NCBI RefSeq assembly: GCF_029030725.1
Contig: NZ_CP113162.1
Coordinates: forward strand, 2,726,501-2,790,500
Direction: 5' to 3'
Length of the DNA stretch: 64,000 nt
Origin: [Pseudomonas] carboxydohydrogena
GTDB lineage: Bacteria; Pseudomonadota; Alphaproteobacteria; Rhizobiales; Xanthobacteraceae
The first letter of the stretch is position 1. Every line of letters starts with the position of its first letter. The notes under the pieces are model-generated. The model did no database searches and was not told the DNA's origin. It saw only the letters and a program-made list of their open reading frames with translations. The position numbers and the translations under genes are program-made. This document shows positions 29,015 to 38,159 of this stretch, in pieces.

Positions 29015-29245
29015 ATGGCGCGTACCCGCCTGTCATCCCTCACGGATACGATGTTTCATAGCCAGTCCGCATCCGCTTGGCCCCGAAACCCGAGGCGCGC
29101 CTTGGCAAGCCGTGCGAACGATAAATCCTTCTGTGTAGAAACACAGGTCAAAATGGCTAGTTGAACGCGGTCATGATGGCCCTTCCGTGCGGCAGATAAA
29201 AAGAGTAGTTGAGTCCGTAAAATTACCAGGCGCGCAGGGTTGAGA

Positions 29246-29599
29246 ATGAACGGTGTGGTGAACTGTCCAAAATGTAATTCCGAACACATCTATCAGGACC
29301 GGGGTCTATGGGTTTGCCCGGAATGCAGCCATGAGTGGAATGCCGAAAGCCTCGGGTCGGACGCAGATACTTTACATGACACAACCGTACGCGATGCACA
29401 CGGCAACGTGCTTGTGGATGGAGACAGTGTCATCGTGATTAAAGACCTCAAGGTCAAAGGTGCCTCATCGACCATCAAGGGCGGCACTAAAGTTCGGAAC
29501 ATCCGCGTGATAGAGACATCAGACGGACACAACATCGCCTGCAAGGTTGATGGCATCGGCGCGATGAATCTGAAATCGGAATTCGTGAAAAAGGCTTGA
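29246..29599 (+). CDS. PhnA/YjdM-type zinc-ribbon protein
   Basis: A 117-residue protein with an N-terminal zinc ribbon ([12 protein letters not shown], then [10 protein letters not shown]) and a small beta domain with [17 protein letters not shown]. This is the PhnA/YjdM family, whose function is not established despite the phosphonate name. The ATG at 29246 has AGGG upstream. It stands alone, 231 bp after hupR; that gap shows only a weak hairpin (CTGTGT/ACACAG at 29131-29146). No link to the hydrogenase genes is evident. Confidence 0.85.
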   Translation: MNGVVNCPKCNSEHIYQDRGLWVCPECSHEWNAESLGSDADTLHDTTVRDAHGNVLVDGDSVIVIKDLKVKGASSTIKGGTKVRNIRVIETSDGHNIACKVDGIGAMNLKSEFVKKA

Positions 29600-29698
29600 G
29601 TTACCGAGCCAATAATTTCAGGGGTCCTCACATCCACACTTCCGGCATCACCAACACTCCCAAAGTCTATGCGCCGGCTCTGAGATCCGCCGCACTCT

Positions 29699-30484
29699 TC
29701 AGGCCAGAAAACCGGAGATCGCCCTCACGAAAGTTTCCGGCTCCTGCACCATAGGAGCGTGACCGCACCCGGGAATTTCCAGCAGTTTGGCTCCGGGAAG
29801 AGCCGCAGCCAGCGCCCGCGACATCTCCGGCGGCGTGGCCGTGTCGAGTTCGCCGACCACGACCAACGTGCGGTTATGGATGGTGCCGATTTGAGCGGTC
29901 AGATCCAGTCCCGCGAGGGCATGACAGGCTTCGGCAAAGAATTCGGGATTGGTTTTGACCAGTGCGCTTCTACGCCCGGCAACGATGTCGGGATGAGTTG
30001 CGATGAAGTCGTCGGGGAACAGGCGCTTCATCGCAACATCGACGATGGCTTCCATGCCGCTTTGGCGAACACGGTCGGCCATCGCATAAAACGATTGCTT
30101 GCCTTCCGGCGTGAAGGCGAGGCCGGTGTCGGCCAGAACGAGCCGATCGAACTTGTCGCCGTGACGAATGGCAAGCATGCTCGCAATGAAGCCACCAAAG
30201 CCGTTGCCCAGCACATCGGCTTCCGTGCCGAGCTTGAGCGCGTCGAATAGGCTCGCAACCCTGTCGGCGATGCCCTCGATCGTCGCGCCGGCCGACGATG
30301 AGCCACCAAAGCCCGGCAAATCGGGAACGATGACGCGCCGCTCCCTTGCAAGCAGAGGAACGATCGCGTCAAACACCGCGCGGTCTGCGAGCAACGAGTG
30401 CAATAGAACGATGGGCTTTCCGGAGCCCTCCTCGCCAACGTCAAGCACCCCGTCATCTCCCTGCAAGCGTACCGATTTCATCAT
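29699..30484 (-). CDS. Alpha/beta-hydrolase with altered nucleophile
   Basis: A 261-residue alpha/beta-hydrolase-fold protein. The oxyanion part VLLHSLLADR, the acid in VVGELDTATPPE and the base in IPGCGHAPMVQEPE are intact. The nucleophile elbow, however, reads GNGFGG at residues 93-98: the usual Ser (or Asp/Cys) is Gly95, encoded by GGC at 30200-30202. It may be a non-hydrolytic member or use another mechanism. It lies 8 bp after livF, as the last gene of the importer operon, so it probably acts on the imported compound or its CoA/lactone product. The substrate is unknown. Confidence 0.82.
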   Translation of the reverse strand: MMKSVRLQGDDGVLDVGEEGSGKPIVLLHSLLADRAVFDAIVPLLARERRVIVPDLPGFGGSSSAGATIEGIADRVASLFDALKLGTEADVLGNGFGGFIASMLAIRHGDKFDRLVLADTGLAFTPEGKQSFYAMADRVRQSGMEAIVDVAMKRLFPDDFIATHPDIVAGRRSALVKTNPEFFAEACHALAGLDLTAQIGTIHNRTLVVVGELDTATPPEMSRALAAALPGAKLLEIPGCGHAPMVQEPETFVRAISGFLA

Positions 30485-30492
30485 TCACCCTC

Positions 30493-31212
30493 TCAATAAA
30501 TACCCAGCAGTTGCTCCACCAGACGATCGTCGGAACGGAGTGAGGCTGCGTTACCAGCATGCGCGACATAGCCCGTGTTGAGCACGATCACCTCATCAGC
30601 GATTTCCAGCGCGAGCTTGATGTTCTGCTCGACCAGAACGATCGACAGTCCGCTTTCACTCAGCTGTTTCAGGATTTCCGCGACCTCCGCCACGATCTGT
30701 GGCGCCAGCCCTTCCGAGGGCTCGTCGAACAGCACCAGGCGAGGGTTGGTCATGAGAGCGCGGCAAATCGCCAGCATCTGCTGCTCGCCGCCGGACAACG
30801 ATCCCGCAAGTTGCTGCTGACGTTCCGACAATCGCGGGAAGGTGGCGTAGACTCGTTCCAGTCCCCATCCCGCGCCATTTTCGGCATAACCTTTTCGCGC
30901 GGCGACCGTGAGATTTTCATAAACCGTCAGCGACGGAAAAATCCGCCGGCCCTGCGGGACCAGACCAACACCCTTCAGCGAAATGGATTCCGGCGACAGC
31001 CCCCCGATCGGCTGACCGAACAGGTCGATGCGCGACGCCTTCGCCTTGACCAGTCCCATGATGGCGCTGATGCATGTCGTCTTGCCCGCGCCGTTACGCC
31101 CGAGCAATCCCAGCACCTGTCCCTTCTTCACGCTGAACGACAGGTCATGCAGGACATGGCTTTCGCCGTAGAACGCATTCAGGCCGCTGATGGTGAGCGC
31201 GTCAGTGTCCAA
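30493..31212 (-). CDS. livF: Branched-chain-type ABC importer ATPase LivF
   Basis: A 239-residue ABC ATPase: Walker A GRNGAGKTTC, signature LSGGEQQMLAI, Walker B LVLFDEPSEGL, and the late EQNIKLALEIADE segment typical of LivF. It forms one half of the ATPase pair of a HAAT-family importer with LivG, which it overlaps by 11 bp. Although named for branched-chain amino acids, such importers in this bacterial group often take up aromatic or other organic acids. Confidence 0.93.
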   Translation of the reverse strand: MDTDALTISGLNAFYGESHVLHDLSFSVKKGQVLGLLGRNGAGKTTCISAIMGLVKAKASRIDLFGQPIGGLSPESISLKGVGLVPQGRRIFPSLTVYENLTVAARKGYAENGAGWGLERVYATFPRLSERQQQLAGSLSGGEQQMLAICRALMTNPRLVLFDEPSEGLAPQIVAEVAEILKQLSESGLSIVLVEQNIKLALEIADEVIVLNTGYVAHAGNAASLRSDDRLVEQLLGIY

Positions 31213-31945
31213 GGTACACCTCTCGCGTCTTGGGATCGGCGACGACGTCAGCGCGGCTCCCCTCCACGACCACCTGGCCGTGCTGCATCACCGTGATCAC
31301 ATCGGCAAAGGCAAGCGCCACATCCATGTCGTGCTCGATCATGACGATGGTCACGTCGCGCGGAATAGATTGCAGAAGGCGCTGGACATCCTTTCGTTCA
31401 TCCGCGGACAAACCGGCCAGCGGTTCGTCGAGCAAAAGAAGCCTCGGCTTTTGCGCCAGCGCCATGGCAATCTCAAGCCGGCGCCGTTCGCCATAACTGG
31501 TTTCCATCACAGTCCGCTCGGCCAGATGATCGAGGCCGACAAGCGCGAGCGTTGCCCGTGCTTCGTCCCAGAGCGCGGCCTGCCGCCTCAGGTCGGACCA
31601 TGGATTGAACCGCAGCTTCCGCAATCCCACGAGTGAAATGACAACATTGTGGAGCAGCGTGTTTTTCGGAAACAGCGTGATGATCTGGTAGGTCCGCGCC
31701 ATGCCGAGATGAGTGCGCTGGTTGGCGGACTTACCCGTCACGTTCTCTCCGAAAATTCGGATTTCTCCCTGTGAAGGCGGAAAATCGCCGGCGATAAGGT
31801 TGAAGAACGTGGTCTTCCCTGCCCCGTTCGGACCCAGCAACAGCCGCCGCTCACCGGCCGTCACGCGCATCGAGATGTCACGCACCGCCGGCAATCCACC
31901 GAAGAAACGGGAGAGTCCGCTCACTTCCAGAACCGGAATCGTCAT
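31202..31945 (-). CDS. livG: Branched-chain-type ABC importer ATPase LivG
   Basis: A 247-residue ABC ATPase with Walker A GPNGAGKTTFFNL, signature SYGERRRLEIAMAL and Walker B LLLLDEPLAGLS. The insertion after Walker A (FGENVTGKSANQRTHLGMAR) and EHDMDVALAFAD are LivG-like. It overlaps livM by 4 bp. Confidence 0.93.
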   Translation of the reverse strand: MTIPVLEVSGLSRFFGGLPAVRDISMRVTAGERRLLLGPNGAGKTTFFNLIAGDFPPSQGEIRIFGENVTGKSANQRTHLGMARTYQIITLFPKNTLLHNVVISLVGLRKLRFNPWSDLRRQAALWDEARATLALVGLDHLAERTVMETSYGERRRLEIAMALAQKPRLLLLDEPLAGLSADERKDVQRLLQSIPRDVTIVMIEHDMDVALAFADVITVMQHGQVVVEGSRADVVADPKTREVYLGH

Positions 31946-32949
31946 AGCACGCGATCCTTGGTGATGGCGGATGCGCCAGTTGCCTTCCTGCCTCCGTGCA
32001 ACCGCTCCTTGATCCGGCGCATCCAGCCAGCCAGCCCCGGCAGCAGCCCCTCAGGCATGAACAGGACGATAGCGACGAAGATGGCCCCGAGCAGGATCAG
32101 CCAGCGCGTGATGTAGGCGCTGACGACGTTCTTGAGGATCACCACCAGAGCCGCGCCGACCACGGGGCCGAACAGCGTACCGGTGCCTCCCGCGATCACC
32201 ATCAGCAATGCTTCGGCCGATGTCGTCAGATGCAGCGTCTGCGGGCTGACGAACTGGTGATAGTAGGCATAGAGCAATCCCGCGACTGCGCCCCAGAATC
32301 CTGCAAAGACGAAACTCAGCCACTGGATCAGCCACACATTATAGCCTAGCGCGCGCATGCGGCGCGGCTGGTCGCGCGTGCCTTGCAAGCTTTGGCCGAG
32401 CCCCGACTGAATGAAGCGCGCAATGCACCAGAGCGCGAGACCGAGGAAAAACAATACGAAGTAATAGAAGATCGCCGGATGTGTGAGGTCGAGGCCGAAC
32501 GGATGCGGCCGCTTCATTCCACCAAGGCCATTGTCGCCGCCGGTGAGACTCGCCCAGCGATAAGCGATGCCCCAGAGGATCTGACCGAGCGCGAGCGTGA
32601 TCATGAGGAAACCGAGCCCCGATGCACGCAGCGAGAGATAGCCGAACAGCATCGCCAGCGCGGTGGTGCCACCGATGGCGATCAAGGCTCCCGAGAGCTG
32701 GCCAAATCCTGCTTGTGCCGTCAGGTAGATCGCAAGATAGGCCGAAACCCCGAGATAGGCCGCATGCCCCAGCGAGATCATGCCGCCGAAGCCGATCAGG
32801 AGATTAAGGCTCAGCGCAAGAATCGCCGCGATCACGATCTGGCTGGCGATGTTGATGTAGTATTCGGACGTCACCAGCCATGGCAACGCCAGCAACGCGG
32901 CCAGCCCGAGCAGCCACAACATCCAATGGAAGGTCGGCGTCCGCATCAA
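31942..32949 (-). CDS. livM: Branched-chain-type ABC importer permease LivM
   Basis: A 335-residue permease with about ten hydrophobic segments. IAILALSLNLLIGFGGMISL and GHAAYLGVSAYLA are standard LivM marks, as is the EAA-like VWLIQWLSFVFAGFWGAVAG. It pairs with LivH, with which it shares a 4-bp overlap. A basic C-terminal tail (IKERLHGGRKATG) is cytoplasmic. Confidence 0.92.
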   Translation of the reverse strand: MMRTPTFHWMLWLLGLAALLALPWLVTSEYYINIASQIVIAAILALSLNLLIGFGGMISLGHAAYLGVSAYLAIYLTAQAGFGQLSGALIAIGGTTALAMLFGYLSLRASGLGFLMITLALGQILWGIAYRWASLTGGDNGLGGMKRPHPFGLDLTHPAIFYYFVLFFLGLALWCIARFIQSGLGQSLQGTRDQPRRMRALGYNVWLIQWLSFVFAGFWGAVAGLLYAYYHQFVSPQTLHLTTSAEALLMVIAGGTGTLFGPVVGAALVVILKNVVSAYITRWLILLGAIFVAIVLFMPEGLLPGLAGWMRRIKERLHGGRKATGASAITKDRVL

Positions 32950-33806
32950 ATGGCCTGTCTTCCGAACAGGCCGGTCGGCCGCAATGTCAGTACCAGAACC
33001 ATCGGCAGGAACAGGATCATATAGGCAAGATCCGGAAACAGGGCCTGTCCGTAACTGTAGATGAAGCCGATAATCAGGCTGCCAACGAACGCGCCGAGCA
33101 GACTGCCGACGCCGCCCAGGATCACCACCACCAGCGCGAGCGGCAACATGTCGGTATCGAGGCCGGGATAGACCGACAGGATCGGCCCCGCCAGCACACC
33201 GCCCGCGCCCGCCAGCGCGGAGCCGAGGCAGAACACCACCGAAAACAACAACGATGTCCGGATTCCCATGGCGCGCGCCATGGCCAGATCATCGACGCCC
33301 GCGCGGATCATTGCGCCAAGACGGCTGCGCTCGAGCAAAAACCAGAGCGAAGCTGCAAGCGCGAACGCCACCCCGATCACGAACAAACGATAGATCGGAA
33401 ACGCGAGATGCGCGACGCGGAACGCGCCGGTCAGTTCCGAGGGCATCGGCACCCGCCGCGGATCGCCGGTCCAGATCCAGACGCAGGCGTCGGCAATGAT
33501 GAACGCGATGCCGAGCGTGACCAGCACCTGCGCCAACGGCTGCCCGTTCAGGCGGCGCAGGACGAACCGTTCGATCAGCGTGCCGAGGGTGCAGATCGCC
33601 ACGCCGCCAAGCAGAATGGCAACCCAGAAATTGGCCCCTGCCTCGATTGCGGACAGGCCGACATAGGCGCCGAGCATGAAATAAGCGCCATGCGAGAGAT
33701 TGACGATCCGCATGAGGCCGAAAATCAGCGAGAAACCGGACGCCAGAATGAACAGAAGGGATCCGAATGCCAAACCGTTCAGACCCTGGATGATCCAGAA
33801 ATTCAT
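32946..33806 (-). CDS. livH: Branched-chain-type ABC importer permease LivH
   Basis: A 286-residue permease with eight or so hydrophobic segments; IVNLSHGAYFMLGAYVGL is the LivH signature and VVVILGGVGSLLGAFVGSL the late conserved helix. It follows the binding-protein gene after 24 bp. Confidence 0.92.
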   Translation of the reverse strand: MNFWIIQGLNGLAFGSLLFILASGFSLIFGLMRIVNLSHGAYFMLGAYVGLSAIEAGANFWVAILLGGVAICTLGTLIERFVLRRLNGQPLAQVLVTLGIAFIIADACVWIWTGDPRRVPMPSELTGAFRVAHLAFPIYRLFVIGVAFALAASLWFLLERSRLGAMIRAGVDDLAMARAMGIRTSLLFSVVFCLGSALAGAGGVLAGPILSVYPGLDTDMLPLALVVVILGGVGSLLGAFVGSLIIGFIYSYGQALFPDLAYMILFLPMVLVLTLRPTGLFGRQAI

Positions 33807-33830
33807 GCGAATCCCTCCCGGCGGCGCGAA

Positions 33831-35057
33831 TTACTTCGCCGGCGTCCAGTCGCGTGAATAAACCGGACTCTTGAGGAACTCCTCCGCACCGTAGGTCCAG
33901 AATTGGCTCACGGCCGGATAGGTCTTGATGACGACATTCTGCAACCGGCCATCCTTCTTCTCGACCTTGCGGATGGTGATGTCGAGAAGCGGCTGGCCAT
34001 ACTCGTCGATCTTCACGGGCCCATACGGACTGTCGGTGATGTTGACGTTGCGCAAGGCCTTCATGAAAGCCTCCTTGTTCGACGTGTCGCCCTTCACCTC
34101 CTCAAGCGCGTTGTTCAGGAACTGGCAGGCCATATAGGCGCCAACGGAATAATAGCCGGGATCGGCGCCGTAAGCCTTGCGCATCGCCGCGACGAATTTC
34201 TTGTTAGTCGGCGTATCGGTCGCGGCGCTGTACCAGCCCGCGGAAATGACCCCGAGCGCCTCATCGCCCATGCGCTTGAGGATGCCTTCATCCACCGTGG
34301 TCATGGAGCCGAGCACCGGCTTCTGCATTCCGTAATTCTTGTACTCGCTGAGGAACTTGATGCCGTTGCCGCCGGCGAAAGCCGCGAAAACAGCATCGAC
34401 GCCCGGGTCGATCTGCGTGATGTAGGTGCCATACTCCGCGGTGTTGAGCGGAGACCACAGCTTCTGAACCACCTTGCCGCCGTTCTGCTCGAACGTGCGC
34501 TGGAAGCCCGCCGCGATTTCATGGCCGAACGCAAAGTCGTCGGCGATGATCGCGATCTTCTTGTAGTGCAGCTCCCTGGCGGCATACTCCCCGAACGGAT
34601 GATACGGCTGCGCCGATGTGCCGACCGCGCGCACGAACCACGGGTTGGGTTTACGCTGGGTGAGATCTTCCGCGGCTGCCGAAGGCGAGATGATCGGTGT
34701 CTTGGTCTGCCGGATATATTCGTCGATGGCGAGAGCCTCGAATGCGGCAAGCGGGCCGATCAGAACCTGAGCGCCGTCGCGCTCGACCAGTTCCTGCGCC
34801 TTGGTCTTGGTCACTGCGGGTTGCCCTGCCGTATCGGCGGTAATCACCTCGATCTTGCGGCCGGCCATTTCGCCGTGATGCTCGTCGATGCAGAGCTTCA
34901 GCCCTTCTTCCATCTGCCGGCCGCCGGCGGCCAGCGCGCCCGATCGAACCGTCAGAAAACCGACCTTGAGCGGGCCGGTGTCCGCAGCCTCGACCGGCAG
35001 AGTGCACACCAGCAGAGCCGCCACGGCCGCTGAAACCAGAACGCTTGACCGCATCAT
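33831..35057 (-). CDS. Periplasmic binding protein of the first liv-type importer
   Basis: A 408-residue solute-binding protein with a cleavable signal peptide (LVSAAVAALLVCTLPVEAAD). The Peripla_BP_6 fold is seen from PLKVGFLTVRSGALAAGGRQ, IGPLAAFEAL and IISPSAAAEDLT. First gene of the minus-strand operon binding protein-livH-livM-livG-livF-hydrolase, divergent from a GntR regulator and an aldehyde dehydrogenase. The operon may import an aromatic or aldehyde-forming acid; the ligand cannot be read from sequence. Confidence 0.9.
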   Translation of the reverse strand: MMRSSVLVSAAVAALLVCTLPVEAADTGPLKVGFLTVRSGALAAGGRQMEEGLKLCIDEHHGEMAGRKIEVITADTAGQPAVTKTKAQELVERDGAQVLIGPLAAFEALAIDEYIRQTKTPIISPSAAAEDLTQRKPNPWFVRAVGTSAQPYHPFGEYAARELHYKKIAIIADDFAFGHEIAAGFQRTFEQNGGKVVQKLWSPLNTAEYGTYITQIDPGVDAVFAAFAGGNGIKFLSEYKNYGMQKPVLGSMTTVDEGILKRMGDEALGVISAGWYSAATDTPTNKKFVAAMRKAYGADPGYYSVGAYMACQFLNNALEEVKGDTSNKEAFMKALRNVNITDSPYGPVKIDEYGQPLLDITIRKVEKKDGRLQNVVIKTYPAVSQFWTYGAEEFLKSPVYSRDWTPAK

Positions 35058-35299
35058 CGTTTTCGCTCCCGACTAATTCTGACGTATCATATTTCTATTT
35101 TTTTGATTTTTGTAAGATGTCACTTTGCCTCGAAATGAGTCAAGATCAAAGCACAGATCCCTTTTGACTTATTTGCAGATCATACATTTTTATAATATGA
35201 ATCAAAATGATACGCCTGAATTTATCCTCAACAGCCACCGCCAGCCTATCAAGGCAAATGCCCTTTACGGCAATGTCGTAATATCTTAGAAGACTAAAC
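35058..35299. promoter_or_regulatory. Divergent promoter region between importer operon and gntR
   Basis: This 242-bp AT-rich gap holds CGTATCAT at 35083-35090 and its inverse ATGATACG at 35207-35214, plus TATAAT near 35191. The inverted pair could be operator halves of the GntR regulator; this is a guess from position. Exact -35/-10 pairs were not assigned. Confidence 0.4.
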
Positions 35300-35965
35300 A
35301 TGAGCGATCAAACCTTGGCTCCGGCCGTCATGCACGGGACACGAATCTACGACGAGCTGAAGCGCGGCATCCTCACCTGCGAGCTGCCGCCAGGCACCGA
35401 CCTGCGCGAACAGGAGCTCGCTCAGCAATTCGAGGTCAGCAAATCGCCTGTCCGCGAAGCCCTTCAGCATCTCGTGCGCGACGGACTCGTGACCGTCATG
35501 CCGCGTCAGGGCTATCGCGTGTCCCCGATCTCGCTGACAGACGCACGCGACATGTTCACATTCCGCTGCGCGCTCGAAGTCGCGTGTATCGTCGAAGCCA
35601 CGAAGAACGCCAGCGACGAACAGTTGAAGGCCCTGGACCGGTTCCGCCATTTTCACGGCAAGTCCGAAAGCGAATTCATCGTCTACAATCGCGACTTTCA
35701 CTGCGCGCTCGCGCGATGTTCCGGCAACGGCCGGATGACGCGCACAACCTGCGACCTGATCGAGGAGGCCGACCGCCTCACCCGGATGAGCGTCGCCTCC
35801 TTGCGCGGGCATAACCCCGACAAGCTTGTCGAGGAACACAGCGCCATCATCACGGCATTGCAGGCGCGCAATTCGCGCCTTGCCGCCAACCTGCTGAAAA
35901 AACACGTCACCGCGGCAGTGAAGCGTTTCAGCGCAGCTCTCGAATGGGCTGTGCTGCAAGCATAG
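35300..35965 (+). CDS. GntR-family (FCD) transcriptional regulator
   Basis: A 221-residue GntR regulator. The winged helix is at residues 14-75 (LREQELAQQFEVSKSPVREA, GYRVSPIS) and the FCD ligand domain follows, with likely metal-binding His in NRDFHCALA, EEHSAIITAL and LKKHVTAAV. It lies between the divergent importer operon and the aldehyde dehydrogenase and probably controls both in response to a carboxylic acid. Confidence 0.9.
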   Translation: MSDQTLAPAVMHGTRIYDELKRGILTCELPPGTDLREQELAQQFEVSKSPVREALQHLVRDGLVTVMPRQGYRVSPISLTDARDMFTFRCALEVACIVEATKNASDEQLKALDRFRHFHGKSESEFIVYNRDFHCALARCSGNGRMTRTTCDLIEEADRLTRMSVASLRGHNPDKLVEEHSAIITALQARNSRLAANLLKKHVTAAVKRFSAALEWAVLQA

Positions 35966-35985
35966 TGCGTACCATCGGAGGTTAC

Positions 35986-37515
35986 ATGTCTGTCCAAGCG
36001 AACCCGCAATCTGCAAAAAATATCGAAACACACGGACTTTTCATCGACGGCCGCGAGGTGGCTGGCGAAACCTCCGAGACGCTTGCTGTCCACAACCCGG
36101 CCACCGGCGACATCATCGCCAGGATCGCGCACGGCACCGCGGGCGACGTCGATCGCGCGATGAAAAGCGCACGCCGCGCCTTTGAAGGAAAAGACTGGGC
36201 GAGCATGCCGGTCCGCACGCGGGCCCGGCTGGTGAACAAGCTCGCCGATGCATTCGAGGCCAATCTCGACGAACTCTATCAGCTTGAAACCATCAACAAC
36301 GGCAGGCCGGTCAACGAGACCCGCGCACAGCTCCGCCGCGTGCCCGATTTCTTCCGCTACAATGCCGGTCTGGCGCTTGCGCGGCGCGATGCGGTGATCC
36401 CGGTCGAGGGCGAGTATCTCAACTACACGCTGCGGCGGCCGGTCGGCGTTGTCGCCAACTGCACGCCCTTCAATCATCCGCTGATGATCTTGTCGAAAAG
36501 TCTTGCGCCGGTTTTCGCCTCGGGCTGCACGACCGTGGTCAAGCCTTCCGAATATACGCCGCTGACCACGCTGGCGCTGGCGCGCATTTTCTCCGAAGCA
36601 GGCCTCCCGGACGGAGTCTTCAACATCGTCACCGGCCTTGGCCCGACCACCGGCAAGGCGCTTTGCGAACATCCCGATTACAACAAGCTGGTTCTGACAG
36701 GCGGCACCGAAGCCGGACAAATCGCAGGCGCGCATGCGGGCCGCATCTTCGCGCATCAAACGCTCGAACTCGGCGGCAAGACGCCAGTGCTGACTTTCCC
36801 GGATTTCGACGTGGACCGCGCCGTCAACTATGCCGCGTTCGGCGCCTTCATCGGCGCGGGCCAGACCTGCGTCTGCGGCAGCCGCCAGATCGTCCATAAG
36901 GACGTCTATGACGAGTTCGTCGATAAACTGGCGAAAAAGGCAAAATCCATCCGCATCGGCGATCCTACCGAAACCACCACGCAACTCGGCCCGGTGATCT
37001 CGGAAAAGCAGCGCCAGCGCGTGCTGAATTACGTGAAGTTCGGTCTCGACGAAGGCGCGCGCCTGGTCGCGGGCGGCGGCGTTCCGAAGTATATGTCGAA
37101 CAGCGGCGGCTACTACGTGGAGCCGACCGTTTTTGCGGACGTCAGCGCGAAGATGCGCATCTTCCAGGAAGAGGTGTTCGGTCCCTTCACCTCGATCACG
37201 CCGTTCTCGAGTGAAGAGGAAGCCATCGCGCTGGCGAACGACTCGCCGTTCGGGCTTGCCGCCGCGATCCGCACCAGGGATGTCTCGCGCGCTCATCGCG
37301 TCGCCAGTGCATTGCAATGCGGCATCGTCTGGATCAACGACCACCATCGGCTCGACCCGGCCTCGCCTTGGGGCGGCGTCAAGCTTTCAGGCGTCGGCCG
37401 CGAATTTGGGCCTGAGTCTTTCGAGGACCACTTTGAAGTTAAGAGCGTGATGGTCAACATGACCGACCAGCCGTTTGACTGGTACGAACAAACGACACAG
37501 CAGCGATTGAATTGA
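35986..37515 (+). CDS. NAD(P)-dependent aldehyde dehydrogenase
   Basis: A 509-residue aldehyde dehydrogenase. The catalytic Cys lies in GAGQTCVCGSR and the general base Glu in LELGGKTPVL; the cofactor-loop reads TGGTEAGQ, a variant of the usual G-S-T-E. The ATG at 35986 follows GGAGG; a longer frame from 35944 would overlap gntR. It oxidises an unknown aldehyde to an acid, presumably downstream of the imported substrate. Confidence 0.92.
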   Translation: MSVQANPQSAKNIETHGLFIDGREVAGETSETLAVHNPATGDIIARIAHGTAGDVDRAMKSARRAFEGKDWASMPVRTRARLVNKLADAFEANLDELYQLETINNGRPVNETRAQLRRVPDFFRYNAGLALARRDAVIPVEGEYLNYTLRRPVGVVANCTPFNHPLMILSKSLAPVFASGCTTVVKPSEYTPLTTLALARIFSEAGLPDGVFNIVTGLGPTTGKALCEHPDYNKLVLTGGTEAGQIAGAHAGRIFAHQTLELGGKTPVLTFPDFDVDRAVNYAAFGAFIGAGQTCVCGSRQIVHKDVYDEFVDKLAKKAKSIRIGDPTETTTQLGPVISEKQRQRVLNYVKFGLDEGARLVAGGGVPKYMSNSGGYYVEPTVFADVSAKMRIFQEEVFGPFTSITPFSSEEEAIALANDSPFGLAAAIRTRDVSRAHRVASALQCGIVWINDHHRLDPASPWGGVKLSGVGREFGPESFEDHFEVKSVMVNMTDQPFDWYEQTTQQRLN

Positions 37516-37564
37516 CCGAGGCGCCGCTTTTAAAGGCGACAATCCATGTCGGGTCTGGATAGTG

Positions 37565-37594
37565 CAATTGAGGAAGTCTTACCTTCCTCAATTG
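37565..37594. terminator. Strong hairpin between convergent genes
   Basis: CAATTGAGGAAG-TCTTAC-CTTCCTCAATTG is a perfect 12-bp inverted repeat with a 6-base loop, lying between the convergent aldehyde-dehydrogenase and CoxG-like genes. There is no long T run on the plus side (GTATTTTC follows), but position suggests a bidirectional terminator. Confidence 0.6.
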
Positions 37595-37682
37595 GTATTT
37601 TCTGGCACGATCTTGTTTGTGCTCCGTGACGCGAACGTCGGGAACGCACCAGAAGAGGACATTGATTTGCCGCCTCAGGCCT

Positions 37683-38132
37683 TCATCCAGCCGTTCCGGT
37701 CACAACATTCCCGAACTTCGTGAAAAACTCGCCTGCGAGCTTCTTTGCCGTTGAATCGATCAGGCGACTTCCAAGCTGGGCAATCTTGCCGCCGACTTGC
37801 GCATCGACGTCATAATGCAGCACGGTTATGTCGGCGTCCTGTTCAAGACGCACATTCGCGCCGCCCTTGGCGAAGCCCGCAACGCCACCTGCTCCCTCGC
37901 CGGTGATGCGATAGCTGTTCGGCGCATCGATGTCCGTCAGCATGACTTTGCCGTTGAACGAGGCTTTGACCGGCCCCACCTTGAGCGTCACGGTCGCCGT
38001 CATCTCGTTGTCGGATGTCTTTTCCAGCTTCTGGCATCCGGGAATGCATTGCTGCAAGATCGCGGGATCGTTTAGCGCGGCCCAGACAGCCTCCTTCGAA
38101 GCCGCGATCCGCTCGCTACCGTTCATTTCCAT
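37683..38132 (-). CDS. CoxG-like SRPBCC-domain protein
   Basis: A 149-residue protein of the CoxG/SRPBCC family (DPAILQQCIPGCQKLEKTSD, then GEGAGGVAGFAKGGANV and SRLIDSTAKKLAGEFF). In Oligotropha CoxG helps anchor CO dehydrogenase to the membrane, but the family is often found beside other molybdenum hydroxylases. It lies 27 bp after the second livF and closes the long operon that starts with the Mo-hydroxylase genes. Confidence 0.87.
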   Translation of the reverse strand: MEMNGSERIAASKEAVWAALNDPAILQQCIPGCQKLEKTSDNEMTATVTLKVGPVKASFNGKVMLTDIDAPNSYRITGEGAGGVAGFAKGGANVRLEQDADITVLHYDVDAQVGGKIAQLGSRLIDSTAKKLAGEFFTKFGNVVTGTAG

Positions 38133-38159
38133 GTCATTTTCCTTAAATCATTCGCGACA

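Noticed and set aside
35698-37347. 549-codon open frame on the minus strand opposite the aldehyde dehydrogenase
   Set aside because: Antisense shadow, Arg- and Asp-rich with no motif; the plus-strand enzyme is clear.
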